Assembly: GCF_019279795.1 (NCBI RefSeq)
Contig: NC_056725.1
Location: forward strand, 1,615,817,801-1,615,881,800
Source: Protopterus annectens
Lineage: Eukaryota > Chordata > Ceratodontiformes > Protopteridae
Direction: 5' to 3'
Length of the DNA: 64,000 nucleotides
How positions within the stretch are numbered: the first letter of the stretch is position 1; each line of letters begins with the position of its first letter. A model generated the notes under the pieces. That model worked only from the letters and a program-made list of their open reading frames with translations. It ran no database searches and had not been told where the DNA came from. The position numbers and the translations under genes were made by a program. Below, piece by piece: positions 1 through 12,306 of the stretch.

Positions 1-99
1 TTGATGGCCAATCATTCATGTAGTTGAGATGTGAGAATGTAACTGAGTAATCATATACAATATTTGCATGTGCTGCTCTGTAAGTTCTTCAAGGGATGG

Positions 100-350
100 G
101 ATTTAAAGGCAGAGTATGTGTTTTAATGAGAGGCTTGCATTGTGAGCATTTGTTTTATAGCAGAGTGTGTAAAGCATGGGCTTTTTAGCCATGTTTTGCA
201 CAAGTTTAATTAATTTCAGTCTAAGTTCTTTGTCAGACTTCAAACTTGTAATATTATTTGGGGTATAATTCCACAGACTGAGGCCAAGAATGAAGAATGA
301 CTCAGTGGTCAGTGGATATTAGGTTACTTTTGGTCATTGTGGCATTTTGA
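100..350 (-). pseudogene. non-LTR retrotransposon ORF2 C-terminal scrap
   Basis: Read on the minus strand, the stretch near 220-310 gives a peptide resembling the C-terminal end of CR1-group LINE ORF2 proteins: a Ser-Phe-Phe-Ile-Leu-Gly run, then Leu-Trp-Asn-Tyr-Thr-Pro, like the usual 'LWNSLP' signature, then a Lys/Leu-rich tail. No longer ORF survives and the reverse transcriptase core is absent. The clade cannot be set; Rex1 and L2-like are both possible. This is inference from one motif. Confidence 0.4.
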
Positions 351-536
351 GCATAAGAACTCAAGTATTATTATTATTATTATAAGATTTGTATTAATAA
401 CTGGGTTTTTAGTATTGGCAGAGTATCATTACAGACACTTTTATGAATGAGTATTAGGAGTAGGAGAAGGACATCAGTGGGAACTACTACAGCACAGTCT
501 TCCTCATTTAAAGTACGTGCACAAAAATGATGCATC

Positions 537-803
537 CATAACTCTCAACTCTCTAGATTTTCACCTCATATGTTTGGTCTGTTCCTCATAAAATTTGTGT
601 TTTTATGGAAAATTATTGAGGACTTTAGTCACTAAATAATAAAAGGCATTTGAGATTTAGACTTCATATAATTCAGAAAATGCATGGCAATGCAAACGAT
701 ATTATTCTAAGTATATAAGAGCAATATTTAAAATCTGTTGCCCTTTGTCCCTCCATTACATTATTTTTGTCTTTGTCCAGATTTCTTGAGGTTGAGAAGT
801 ATG
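537..803. mobile_element. short TIR repeat (MITE-like), copy 1 of 3
   Basis: A 267-bp repeat that recurs at 41757-42017 and partly at 56690-56785. The left end is cataactctcaac and the right end gttgagaagtatg, which are imperfect inverted repeats of each other. Shared internal blocks include agattttcac, a tract reading tggtctgttcctca, and a run ending in cctttgtccctc. It has no coding capacity. I see no clear target duplication. A non-autonomous DNA transposon is the simplest reading, but the superfamily is unknown. Confidence 0.55.
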
Positions 804-2207
804 GGTGTACCACATGCTTTAAGAGCATTATCTGCACTTAGAATTTGGATTTACGAAACCAGATTCAGATTAAATGTATTAATTCATATTTATCACATTT
901 TAGAATCCAAAAACAAATACATTTGGACGAGAAGTAACTAAGCAGTATAAACTTTTGTCATGAAGAAAAGTTTGTGGCCTGTTTAGCAAGCTTCAACTAT
1001 GTGCAGGACTTTGTGCTCTGCTATTTGTTGTGAATTAGAAGCCATATTTGTGTGTCACCAGCTGATAACCACTGATAAACAATTTCCCACAGTCTGCTTC
1101 CTCATAACTGCCCTTATTTATTTTGTTGGCTAAGTGAATTGTGTTGGTTTATCTGTGTTTTGCAGTAGAGTCTCATTTAATGCCATTCAGAAGTATCTAA
1201 AGAAGCAGGATTTTATTGTAGGAGCCCTCACAGCTCATGTCCACCTTCTTTCTAAATACCCTGCAACTCTGTTAAAGCATATAGAATATGTTCAGGCTGT
1301 GTATCGTCAATTTCTTTTTTGTTAGTACAAGATCATTATAACCTATCTTTAATTTCTGATATATCAGTGCTGACCTTACATGCCAAATAGAAGAAAAGAA
1401 AATAAACTTCCATCTATAGACAAAAACAAGAATTTTTTTTCTGTGCAGCTAATGATTTAAACAAACATAGGCAAATAAGCTATTCCAAACAAAAGAGCAA
1501 AAGACCTTTATCAACAGATGAGTTTTTTGTTTGTACTGGGAGTGGTGCATTCATACAAATCAAGGAGACATTTCCTAGCTAGTAAATTAATAGTTTGCCA
1601 CACTAGTCAAGATATGTAGATCCCCAGCACAATTAATTTCTATTTGCCAAACAAATTACAGACTTAAAGAAACTACAGATGCTTCTAAGCAATAAAGTAA
1701 CATGCTCACTGACTTCAAAAAGCTTTTTGATCAATGACTCCAGATAGTTAACTAAATAAATATAGCTCTCCTCCAAAAAAAGCATCATGGCCTTTATTTT
1801 CCAGCAACGTTTCATTCAGGAATGAGCTTTAGCAGTATCCCCCATCTCTGCCTAAATCAAGGAGCAAGTGTTATAGTTGGAAAAGTAATAAGATTATAAA
1901 GATTTAACTTGAACATTTCAATAATCTTTGAAATGACATTGTATGAAAACTCTGATATCAATGCAGTACAAAAAAAGTCACAAATGCTGACTAAAGTAAC
2001 CTGAACATGGAATATTATGTGTGATTCTGTATGGCTCTAATAGGAAAACAAGTACACTGTTGTTATGCTCAAGCAGTGAAGCATGGCAGCCACCAAAACT
2101 AGGTACTAACTGCCTGATATAGCTACTTTTGTTTTTTTCTAGCCAAATGCTTGGTCAGATCACACTGACATTTCTGCTGCACCAACTATGGCAAGTGGTT
2201 AAACTTA
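804..2207. other. no recognisable feature
   Basis: AT-rich sequence with only short chance ORFs (largest about 60 codons). I see no repeat family, RNA gene or host exon here. Confidence 0.5.
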
Positions 2208-2222
2208 CTGGGATTTACTACT

Positions 2223-2340
2223 TCTTCTTTTGGCTTTTCCCAGTTAGGGGTCACCACAGCAGATCACCAGTCCGCTCATGATTGGCAGTGGAGTTTTACG
2301 GAGTCGAGTTGCCAGCCCGGCACCCAACCTTCCACAGAAG

Positions 2341-2409
<69 letters not shown>

Positions 2410-2610
2410 CCTAGGGCCAATTTAGAGTGTCCAATCCACCTACAGCATGTCTTTGGGATGTGGGAGGAAACTGGAGCATATGGAGGAGACCCATGCGACC
2501 ACAGGGAGGACATGCAGGCTCTGCACAGAAGGCACCCCAGCCGAGGATCGAACCGGAGAATGTCTTGCTGTGAGGTGGCAATGCTAACTGCTGCACCACC
2601 ATGGCCGGCC
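2223..2610 (-). mobile_element. tRNA-derived SINE, long form with V-SINE-like central region
   Basis: Flanked by a 15-bp direct repeat, ctgggatttactact, at 2208-2222 and 2611-2625, so both ends of the insertion are defined. On the minus strand it starts with a tRNA-like head (box B near ggttcgatcctc). A central segment follows with catgtcctccctgtgg and a tgtgggaggaaac motif on the plus strand, a block conserved in fish and shark V-SINE/HE1-type SINEs. The 3' tail contains gacccctaactgggaaaagc and ends in agaagaag. A (CA)n array interrupts it. The tail resembles the RTE 3' end at 46625. The short SINE copies lack the central block. Confidence 0.8.
2341..2406. repeat. (CA)n microsatellite
   Basis: About 33 uninterrupted CA units inside the SINE at 2223-2610. 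The long ORFs that cross it are artefacts of the repeat. Confidence 0.97.
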
Positions 2611-2801
2611 CTGGGATTTACTACTGCAAAGTTATATTAACACCAAGCAGATGCTATTATAAGTAATGCACATGCTCAGTGCACACAGTGTGACTGAGCA
2701 TGTGCTTTTCTAGAACTTAACCTAATGCAAAGTGAACATATGTTTTATAGTACTATTTATACAATGACTGGCCATTAATATTCCAAAAATAAATCCAAGT
2801 A

Positions 2802-2853
2802 TATACCAATGGAAAAAGGTCTGGTCACCCGGACTTTTTTTTCCAGTGGTATA
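2802..2853. repeat. short hairpin
   Basis: The left arm starts tataccaatggaaaaagg and the right arm ends ttttttccagtggtata. They pair over about 22 bp with few mismatches around a loop of about 4 bases. This could be a small foldback element or one end of a decayed transposon. No second copy is seen in the window. Confidence 0.5.
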
Positions 2854-2922
2854 CACTATAACTTTTTTTTATTTACAAAAATAAATTAAAAAAAAAATTT
2901 AAATCTGGACTCCGGGCATAGC

Positions 2923-3022
2923 AGAGAGACTGGGCGGAGAAATTACTAGGAAAATCAGGTACGTTATTCAAAACTAAAGACATGTACCTGATTTTCTTTG
3001 AATTTTCTCCATTCTGTCTCTC
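2923..3022. repeat. imperfect inverted repeat of 40-bp arms
   Basis: The arm at 2923-2962 (agagagactgggcggagaaa...ggtac) pairs with 2983-3022 (gtacctgattttc...gtctctct) at roughly 80 percent by eye, with a 20-bp spacer. It is MITE-like in size. No target duplication is visible. Confidence 0.5.
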
Positions 3023-3390
3023 TCCTACACCTATATGAGTGTCTCATAAAACAGTGAATGTTCATATGAATGAACCTCTAAACAACAATCAGTCTAGAGC
3101 AAATGCTCAAAAAAAAAAAAAAAAAAAGAACAATTATTGCTTTCTATTTTTTTGCCATGGGTCAAGCCCTTCTGCACCCCACATACACCTTGATAGCTAC
3201 GTATACTAACTCTGTGACCACAATAGCAAGGTAACGGAAAATTCTCTTACCCTGCTGTACCATGATCCTGTTCAAAAGGCTGTCTGTCGAAACTCAATTA
3301 GGAAGAACATTTACTAAAATAAGTGTTCACTTTTTTTACAGCACAGAAGAAGCATTCGTTCTTCCTAATAGTAATCATGTACATACAGAC

Positions 3391-3393
<3 letters not shown>

Positions 3394-3446
<53 letters not shown>
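3394..3446. repeat. (TA)n microsatellite
   Basis: About 26 TA units in otherwise unique sequence. Overlapping ORFs on both strands of Ile/Tyr repeats are artefacts. Confidence 0.97.
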
Positions 3447-3449
<3 letters not shown>

Positions 3450-4864
3450 AACACACATATACAAATACCATGCTATTGCTACCTTTTATTTCTTTAAACT
3501 GGTTTCTTAAGTTAAAGGATGGCTTCCAAAGAGCTTTGGCAGGGAGTATGGAAACAGCAGAGCAAATGTTACTGGTGATACTATCGTGTAACGAATGCTC
3601 AGAAGTGTGAGTTGTACTTGTATTAATGGTCATAACTGGCAATAAAACAATCATACTTAGTGATGAGACTGCAGCTAGCCAACTTACAGAATAATATTGT
3701 GCTGTATGGCCATTCTAAGAGGGTCACTGTTTTAAGTTTGGCTAACTGTGGCATACAGAATATCAGCAAGGAAAATACTAGATGTTCTGTGCATCAGACA
3801 ACATAGTTCAGCTCTAAACTAATCTTGTTGTTGGAGAAATGCAAGTTTAGTGCAATGCTTACTCAATCCACAGTGTTAACAGATACCTGTGTGTGAGTGA
3901 TGCTTGCTGGCAAACCAGTGTAAAGCCTGAACATCCATACAAATTAATGTAAGCATTTATTTACATATTTTACTTTTGTTGACCAAGTTCACTTTTTCCA
4001 GGAGACCTGAAGTGTTAATTCATAATGACTATCAGAAGTTTGTTGAGGATAGAAAATAGTGGAACTTCAGCAGGACTATAGTGATGGTAGGTAGAGGACA
4101 TCTGCTGAGTAGAAAGACGAAAATACAAATGTTACTGTTGGAATCATCTTCCTTGGAAAGCCAGTCTTGTCTGGGAACCCTTAAGGATGTGTGCTGAGTT
4201 GGGACCTTCACAAAGCCCATAAGACTCAGTATAGGCTACTACTCTGGTCTGGTCCAGGTGCAGATGGGCAGAATGAGGAATTGCCTGTGGCTCTCCAGAG
4301 GTCTACAGCACTAAAAAGTGGTGACCAGTGATGTAAGAATGATGAGGATGTCAAGTGAATGCAGAGAAAAATTTATGTCATCACTTCAAAATGTTCTTAC
4401 ACAGAAGATGCAACTATCAGAGTTAGCTTCTTTGACTTTCAGATATAAACAAACTTAACACCCAGACTGGACACTGAGATTTTTAGGAAAATTATGGAGC
4501 TGCTAGAAGTGACTGTTCAGCACTTAAAGAAAACTATCCACACTGGTAAAAAAGAACATTATGATGTTTCTTTTGAGACTGTTGCCAGAGGGTTAAACTG
4601 TCTAGAAAAGCTCTTGTTCATGTAGCAGCATGGACTGTAGGATGATCATCTTTCATTGATTTTTTTTTACCTTTTTAAATTACATATTTTGCTACTTTTT
4701 ATTTTTATAGATATTTCTACCTTTGGTTGATTTTCAGATATGGGACAACTGAGATCTGCTTATTTTAAATTTAATTCATATGAGATCATTGACAGAATAG
4801 TATGTTATCCTGGCCAACCTAAGGTCTGCCATTTCTTATGAGAAAATGGGACAGCACTTCACAG
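3447..4864. other. no recognisable feature
   Basis: AT-rich, with no ORF above about 65 codons and no repeat family that I recognise. It ends where the CR1-A monomers start. Confidence 0.5.
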
Positions 4865-5535
4865 CACTTGTTTCCCACTTTTCCTGTAACTAGTCTAGTT
4901 CAGATACAGATTTGCTGTATCCAGGACTGTTTGTAAGTTTCTGAGCCCACCCAAGCCTTTCTGTGTTGGAGGGAAGCCTTCTCACTTATCAGTGGGAGTG
5001 GTAAGCACTAGGTAGCCACAAGAGTGGTTTCTAGCCCAGAAATTGTAGCTTATTGGCTGTTTGGCAGTTTTTCCATCTCTTTCAACTTACTGGTTTAAAA
5101 TCCTGTGTTTGCACTTGTTTCCCATCTTTCCTGTAACTAGTCTAGTCCAGATACAGATTTGCTGTATCCAGGACTGTTTGTAAGGTTCTGAGCCCCCCAA
5201 GCCTTTCTGTGTTGGAGGGAAGCATTCTAGCTTATCAGTGGGAGTGGTAAGCACTAGGTAGCCTATCTACCACAAGAGTGGTTTCTGGCCCAGAAATTGT
5301 AGTTTATTGGCCATTTGGGCAGCTGTTCCATCTCTTTCAACTTTCTGGTTTAAAAGCCCACATTTGCACTTGTTTCCCACCATTCCTGTAACTAGTCTAG
5401 TCCAGATACAGCTTTGCTGCATCCAGGACTGTTTGTAAGGTTCTGAGCCCCCCCGAGCCTTTCTGTGTTGGAGGGAAGCATTCTAACTTGTCAGTGGGAG
5501 TGGTAAGCACTAGGTTGCCTATGTACGACAAGATC
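4865..5535 (+). repeat. tandem 5' UTR monomers of CR1-A (about 250 bp x 2.7)
   Basis: Units start at 4865, 5112 and 5367, each with cacttgtttccc. Each unit carries taactagtctagt, a palindromic gatacagatttgctgtatcc, and tcagtgggagtggtaagcac. The last unit is cut near 5535, about 230 bp before the ORF1 start. The unit aligns by eye with the reverse complement of part of the 620-bp unit upstream of CR1-B, for example cagtgggagtgg, ctagt...ccag and tttaaaa at matching spacing. A promoter role like mouse L1 monomers is inference. Confidence 0.85.
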
Positions 5536-5764
5536 CAGGTACAGATTCTTAGTGTTAGCACTTGAATTTGCTTATTCGTGCTCAGCACTTGTTCAGAACT
5601 TGTTGTTAGCACTAAATAAGCTACAAATTACTATAGCACTCAACCTTCATCTTTACCTAGAGGAAAACTGTTTTTGTACTTACTTTCCTCACTTGCTTAG
5701 AGAAAAACAGCTCTTATCTTATCTTACCTCACTTGTCTAGAGGAAAGTAGTTTTTTATTCAGGC

Positions 5765-6690
5765 ATGTCCAAGGGTCAGCTCCCAGTGTTCTCTCCTGTC
5801 TATCTGATAAATCTGGGCAACTTAGGGCAATGCAGCAATTGCCTCATGTACACAAACAACCCTCTCCTCTTACCACCCAATGCCACAACCTGTAAGAGAT
5901 GCACTTATCTAGCCAAACTGGAGGTAAAGCTCTCTCCAACCAAGACTGAACTTGACAGTCAATATGAGAAGGTAAACACTTGGACCACACCACACTCATC
6001 ACATAGTCCAACTAAACCTACACCACCAAAATCCACACATAGAAACAAAAACATTCACAGAGACTATCAGTAATAATCTGCTCAAGCAACAGAGACCTCC
6101 AAAGCAGAAACGCAAGCAATCTCCAACCCCCTAACACAACCCAAATGACACATAGCCCACAGACTCAGTGTGCCAGTGAACCACATAAGACAAAACAACG
6201 TACCTAATTCACTAGTCATAGGTGACTCTATAGTCAGGCACACTGATATCCCACTCACCAGGCTAAATAAGAAGGTTACTGTCAGCTGCCTGTTGGGTGC
6301 CAGGATCCACCACATAACCCATGCACTCAGATCACTCCACAACAAGTACAAATATGACTCTGTCATTGTCCATGTTGGTGTGAATGACCTGAGATGTACC
6401 ACCCTGGACTACATGAAAAGAGACATGGAAGAGCTCTCCGATCTTGTAGCCCAGGCAGGTATGACCCTAGCCCTGAGTAGCATCCTGCCATCACCCAGAA
6501 TGATACCGCAGTACAAGGACAAAATGACTGAGTTCAACAATTGGCTAAGCTTCTGGTGTCATTCTTAGGGGATCCAGTATCTGTCTGCCTGGGACGGCAT
6601 GGTCGACAGGCCATGATGCTTTGCCAGAGATGGCCTGCACCTGTTGCCTCTGGTATACTGGATACTGGCTAAGGGTCTTGCGCTCCTATA
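5765..6690 (+). pseudogene. CR1-A ORF1 (zinc finger plus SGNH esterase), broken
   Basis: The start codon is chosen by match to the intact ORF1 of CR1-B. The N-terminal 102 residues hold the paired-cysteine finger (QCSNC ... CKRC) and a short Leu-rich helix. The frame is then lost and resumes at 6170-6568 with the SGNH hydrolase blocks GDSIVRH and HVGVNDLR. A stop follows HS near 6568, and the last block, RDGLHL, lies beyond it in the same reading. CR1 ORF1 proteins bind RNA, and their esterase domain is known in the family. This copy cannot make the full protein. Confidence 0.85.
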
Positions 6691-6720
6691 GTGCCTTTTT
6701 TAGGCAAGGTTCAAATGACA

Positions 6721-9556
6721 AATTCACCATCATAAGAGAGACAGGCAAGCAAAAACTGAGGGTAATGCTACTCAATGCTAGAAGTCTAAATCTCAAAATG
6801 CAGTCAATCGAGGCAGTTATTATAATAAAGAACATCGATATCTGTGGAGTGACTGAGACTTGGTTCAAGGCTCTAGAGAACACCCCTGCATTACCAGGCT
6901 ATAACTAATACCACACTTTTTGGCCATCTAACCTGGACCAGAACACCAAAGGTGGAGGTGTGTCCATATTCATTAAGGATATCTACACCTCCAGGCTAGT
7001 TGTGCAGCATGATGCATCCAAGGTTATCCAAGTGCAACTAACTCTGGGAAAAATTGCAATCCAGATTGTAGCTTGCCTCAGATCCCCCACCATGCTCCAG
7101 AATTCCTACTCCTCTTTTCTTGATATGCTGGAAAATATTAGGTTTCAAACAAACACCCTAATAATGGGCAATTTCAGCTACCCCACCATTAACTGGGAAA
7201 ACTAGTCATGTACCAACTCCTTCATTCAACGCTTTCTAGAAATCATAAATTCCAATGCACTGGATCAACTTATCCACACCCCCACCAGGGGCAACAGTAT
7301 CCTAGACCCTGTCATTACCAACATGAGTGACCAGTGTTCCACACCTGAATTCAACTCCTTGTTGGTCAGATCCGACCATAAGCTAATCACCCTAGATATC
7401 CGCACCCCGCCCCCACCCACCATTAAGGAAACAATGGTAAAAAATTTCTCCAAAGCCATCATGCTTCTTAAGACAGAAGTGGCGAACTTCATGACACCCA
7501 TGCAGATGGACAATACAGTTACGACTGTTGAATTCTACACAAATGCACTCTTTAAGCACTTACACGAGTGCATGGATCTTGCTATCCCAAACAGAACCAA
7601 GATGCTATCCTCCAAAAAAAGGAAATAAATCTGGTGGTCCCCTGCCATAAACAAGCTCTACAGCAGAAGGAAGAAACTGTTGCAAAAGAGAGTAGAATCC
7701 CATGAGTGGTGGAGCTCCCTGGTCAGCCTCAGTAAGAAGCTGAGATCCCTTATAAGATCTTCCAAAGCTACAAAAACAAAATCGCCACTGATTCTAAGGG
7801 CAACCACAAAGCATTCTACAGCTATGTCAAGAATCTCAATGGCAACACCCAGATCTGCTCTGAGTTACAGTACAATGGCACTAAATATACAGAACCAACT
7901 GATATTGCCAACATCCTGGTAGATAGGTTCAGTGCTAACTTTACCCTCCTCTCACACCCTAAAGGGCTCATATCTATACAAGAAGAATGCAGAGTCCCTG
8001 TAATCACATCTATGCAGGTAAAAGCTGCACTCTGTAAAACCAAAAACACAGCATCCATGGAACCGGACAACATCCCAGGCTGTGTTTCACAATGAACTTC
8101 AGAACAAACTGGCTCCCCACCTAAGCACCATGTTCAATCATAATCTCACATCAGGCTTTGTGCCCACTGAATGGCACACATCAGCAGTTATCCCACTCCA
8201 CAAAGGGGGAGCCACCACTGATCCTGGGAACTATCGCCCTATTAGCCTGACGAGCCTGGTCTGCAAGGCCATGGACCATATCATCATGGAACTCATAAAC
8301 AAAGATATTGCTAACCACCAAACTCTGGACCCCACCCAGTTCGAGTTTGTGAAAGGCAGATCATGCCTTTTGAACCTGATTGACTTCTTTGAGGCAGTCA
8401 CCAAAGCCATAGATGAGGGTAAGGTGGTTCACACAGCCTATCTTGACTTTGCCAAGGCTTTCAACACCATCCCCCATTCTGGAATTATAGCTAAACACAT
8501 TAAACTAGGTATAAATCCCTACATCACAAGATGGGTTGCCAACTGGCTCATTGACAGAACCCACACTGTAAAAGTTGCAGAATGCAAATCTGACTTCAAA
8601 CCAGTGACAAGTGGAGTACCACAGGGTTCAGTCCTGGGAGCTCTCCTATTTGGTATCTACTTCTCTGAAGTACAGGCTAACACAGAAGGCCTCTGGCTAA
8701 TGAAGTTTGCAGATGCTGCAAACTAGGAGCCATAGGCGATACCCCAAATGATGTGGACATCCTACAGAAGGGCCTCACTGAGACAGATGCCTGTTGTCAG
8801 ATACATGGCCTCTAGCTCAATGCCAAAAAGTGTATTGTCATCCCCTTTGGTAAAAACTCTGTATCCTTGAACTACCACATAAACAGCAGCCTACTTAATG
8901 CCGAATGTGTGATAAGAGACCTTGGGACCCAGGTGGACAGTAGTCTCTCCTTTGATAATCACATCGCCACAGTAGTCAGGAAATCCTTCTATGTGGCACA
9001 GCTCATCACAAAATGGTTCTCAGCCAGGAAAAAAGAGGTCATTGTTCCCCTCTACTCAACACTCATTAAACCCATTATAGAGTACAATGCCCCTTTTGGA
9101 ATGTACCTCACAAGACATCTGCAGCAGCTGGAAAGGCCACAGAAGTACCTCACAAAGAGGATTACTGGCCTCAAACAAATGCCCTACACTGACCGTCTCA
9201 AAAAACTCCAGCTTTACTCTGTAGCATATCTCCTACACCGAAGAGATCTCTGCCTAACATATAAAGCTATGTTAAACCCAGAGCTGTTGGACATGCTACA
9301 CCTAAAGAAATCCCAATCCCTCCGAGCTACATGCTCTAGGGGCCTAAACCTTGTCACCACAATAAACAGGACATGCTGTAGGGATAGATTCCTGTCCCAG
9401 AGACTTCCTATACTCAGGAACAACCTACCCATCTATGTCAAGCAAAGTTCCTCATTAGCACTCTTCAAGAAAAATCTCGACAATTGGATGGGAAATAGGA
9501 AATACACCCCTGGAATCACTTCTGTGGCTCTGCTTGACAGGGGCACAGGAAATTAA
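6721..9556 (+). pseudogene. CR1-A ORF2 (endonuclease and reverse transcriptase), broken
   Basis: The AP-type endonuclease starts near VMLLNARSLN and continues through VTETWFKA, SIFIKD, MGNFSYPTINWE (normally GDFNYP) and RSDHKLITLD. The RT follows in open stretches 8082-8726 and 8867-9556: VIPLHKGG, NYRPISLTS, LDFAKAFNTIP (first catalytic block) and GVPQGSVLG. The catalytic FADD box reads KFADAAN because of a frameshift at about 8713. The C-terminal part has LYSTLIKPIIEYNAP. Several stops separate the pieces. Expected product: a DNA-nicking, target-primed reverse transcriptase of about 900 residues. Confidence 0.9.
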
Positions 9557-9655
9557 CTTTCTTGGGTGGTGTAAGCCAAGGAACCTTGTTGGCTAGGCTT
9601 ACTTAGGCTCCTTGGCCATTAGCCTAGTACCTACCTATGAACCTATGAACCTATT

Positions 9656-9949
9656 ACTAAAGAAATCAAAAGAACTGTGAGGAGAGAGGGAATATGAATA
9701 CACATTGCAAAATGATATGCTATAAATTCAGTTCTGACATTCTCTTGAAAGATTGACAAGGAAAGCAGAATGAGAGTGTTGAAAGTTTGAATGATGAGGA
9801 AAATGTTACCAGTTCCAATGTAAAGAACCATCAGAAGGAGAAATGAGTATAGTTTATAAGTACCAAAAGAGAGTCAGAAAAGTTTCACCCTGCAAAATGC
9901 AGGGCTTACAATTAGAAATGTATCTCAATATACAGCAGCAAGAGGTTCT
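9656..9949. other. no recognisable feature
   Basis: A short stretch of AT-rich sequence between the CR1-A 3' end and a truncated SINE. Confidence 0.5.
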
Positions 9950-10170
9950 CCCATTCGATTCTCGGCTGGAGTGCCTTCTGTGTGGAATCAGCATGTCCTC
10001 CCTGCGGTTGAGTGGCATTTCGGAAGACATATGTGAATGGGCGTGCCTTCATTGAAGGTTGGGCGTCGGACTGGCACCTCGGCACTGTAAAAAATCTACT
10101 GCCAATCATTAGCGAACCGGAGTTCCGCTGTGGCGACCCCTAACTGGGAAAAGCCGAAAGAAGAAGAATA
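9950..10170 (+). mobile_element. tRNA-derived SINE, short form, 5' truncated
   Basis: It begins inside the head at cagcaagaggttctcc, keeps a box B-like cattcgattctcggc, and ends with gtggcgacccctaactggga and an agaagaag tail. It matches the copy at 24441 closely, including gggcgtgccttc and gggcgtcgg. No convincing target duplication is seen. The tail matches the RTE LINE at 46625-47695 on the opposite strand. Confidence 0.8.
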
Positions 10171-10330
10171 CAGAAAAAGAGCAGGGAGATAAGACTAATT
10201 TTTCCTCAGTTGAAGATGTGTCCATTGGTAAAGTACTGTGCAAACATGGGAAAAAGATTACAAAAAATGATAAATTAATATTCTATAATGTTTATGTTAA
10301 CAGTTTTAAGATGACTTTGGAGGTCCCATT

Positions 10331-10354
10331 TCTTTCTTTCTTTCTTTCTTTCTT
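10331..10354. repeat. (TTTC)n microsatellite
   Basis: Six TTTC units. Confidence 0.95.
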
Positions 10355-10860
10355 GAACAGGCAAGCAAATATGATGTTGATTTAATTTCCCTGCAGGGTG
10401 TCAGATATAATAATAAACTAGAAAGGCGGATAATAGAGATTGCTTAGAAGAGAAAAATAATTTCATCATTCAGGCTTCTGGAATATTCTGAAGTTACAGT
10501 ATTAACACCTGGTAAAGATAAAATAAGGATACCAGATATTGTGGCTATAGAATATCTGATGGCTTAATTAAGTGACTTTAAGCTTAGCGGGAAATATGGT
10601 AGAGTGTGTAATGTCTATGCTCCTTAAAATAAAAGCTATTAATAGTTATTTGTGAACATCAGAACAGATCTTATAATAAATGCCCCACCTTGCTAGGCGA
10701 GTAACTTTAATATTCGCCTGAGTGATTGGAAATTAAAAAAATGCAGATTCGATTCAATTAGAACAAACTACTGATTCACTATGTTAAGAAGAAATACTGA
10801 TTCAAGTGGGATGACTGAGAATATGTTTAATTGGCTTATTTAGAAAAGATATTTTCAAAA
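10355..10860 (+). pseudogene. L1/Tx1-like endonuclease remnant
   Basis: Frame-hopping reading gives pieces typical of an L1-type AP endonuclease: DLISLQGVRYNNK, then GKYGRVCNVYAP, then NFNIRLSDW (compare the GDFN.....W block). Many stops and indels are present, so it is old. The assignment rests on motif order only; Tx1 versus L1 is undecided. The following 10861-11340 is AT-rich and may be the same decayed element. Confidence 0.45.
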
Positions 10861-11349
10861 CAAAGATAATTTTTTTGAAAGATAGCAGGTGATGGTGATA
10901 GAAAACAGGATTACTAATTACAGAAGCTTTTGCTGTTGAGGAAAGTGTGTGGAAGTAGTTTAGAAAAGCTAAGAGGAAGGAATTAAAACCAGATTACTTG
11001 GGGGTTAGTTTTAGTAACAATTAGGTACATTGGTTGGAAGGTCTAAAAGCTAAGATAGAGTCAGAATATAAAATTCAAAGGAAATTATATAGAACAATAT
11101 ATGTAGAGAAAATAATAAAACATTATGTCAATTGCATGATACTTTAGAGGCTAATTGTATGAAAACAAGTACAAAAAATAATGAAGTTTTTTAAGACAAA
11201 ACAATGAAAAAATTATTAAAATAAACCTAAGATATACGACTAAATGAAAAAAAGAAAAAGATTTCACCTTTAATGGGGAACAAATAAAAGAATCATAAAG
11301 AAATTAAGTGTTTGGTGAATTTAGAATAGGCAAAATGCAGTTCTATTAG

Positions 11350-11660
11350 GAAATATTGACTTCCTGAAAGTACACATTCCAAAAGGACAACCCCCCCCAA
11401 AAAAAAAAACTAAAAAAGGAAAAAACTCAAGTTTTTCTTGTTTTTCTGTAGGGCAACCCCCTGCACTCCTAAACTTATATATATAAACTACACAGTTGCA
11501 TCAACTTGAAAAGGGAGCGATCTCCCTAAAGAGATTTGAAATCACACCAACAATGATTTCCCATGGGAAATACTATTCAGCTTTATACTATTTGCCTGTT
11601 TTTTCTGCGGGCTACTGACACTTGAGCAATCATATGAAATGTCTAGTGCCAGAAGTTAGG
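11350..11660 (+). mobile_element. possible degraded foldback-core element
   Basis: Contains ttctgtagggcaaccccctg followed by cactcctaaacttatatata, like the core of the elements at 12618 and 13259. The ends look weakly inverted (acttcctgaaagtacacatt against the reverse complement of the segment ending agtgccagaag). The matches are short and the copy is heavily diverged. Confidence 0.35.
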
Positions 11661-12299
<639 letters not shown>

Positions 12300-12306
12300 C
12301 AAACAT

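Larger units (their letters stand above)
4865..9655 (+). mobile_element. CR1-A: nearly full-length CR1-clade LINE
   Basis: Contains every CR1 part in order: tandem 5' UTR monomers, an esterase-type ORF1, an ORF2 with endonuclease and reverse transcriptase, and a 3' end of cctatgaa octamers (9636-9653). Both ORFs carry stops and frameshifts, so it is a dead copy. It is close in sequence to CR1-B, CR1-F and CR1-I in this window. CR1 elements normally make no clear target duplications, and none is visible. Confidence 0.92.

Noticed and set aside
2244-2640. ORFs with Thr-His or Cys-Val runs
   Set aside because: They read through the (CA)n array inside a SINE.
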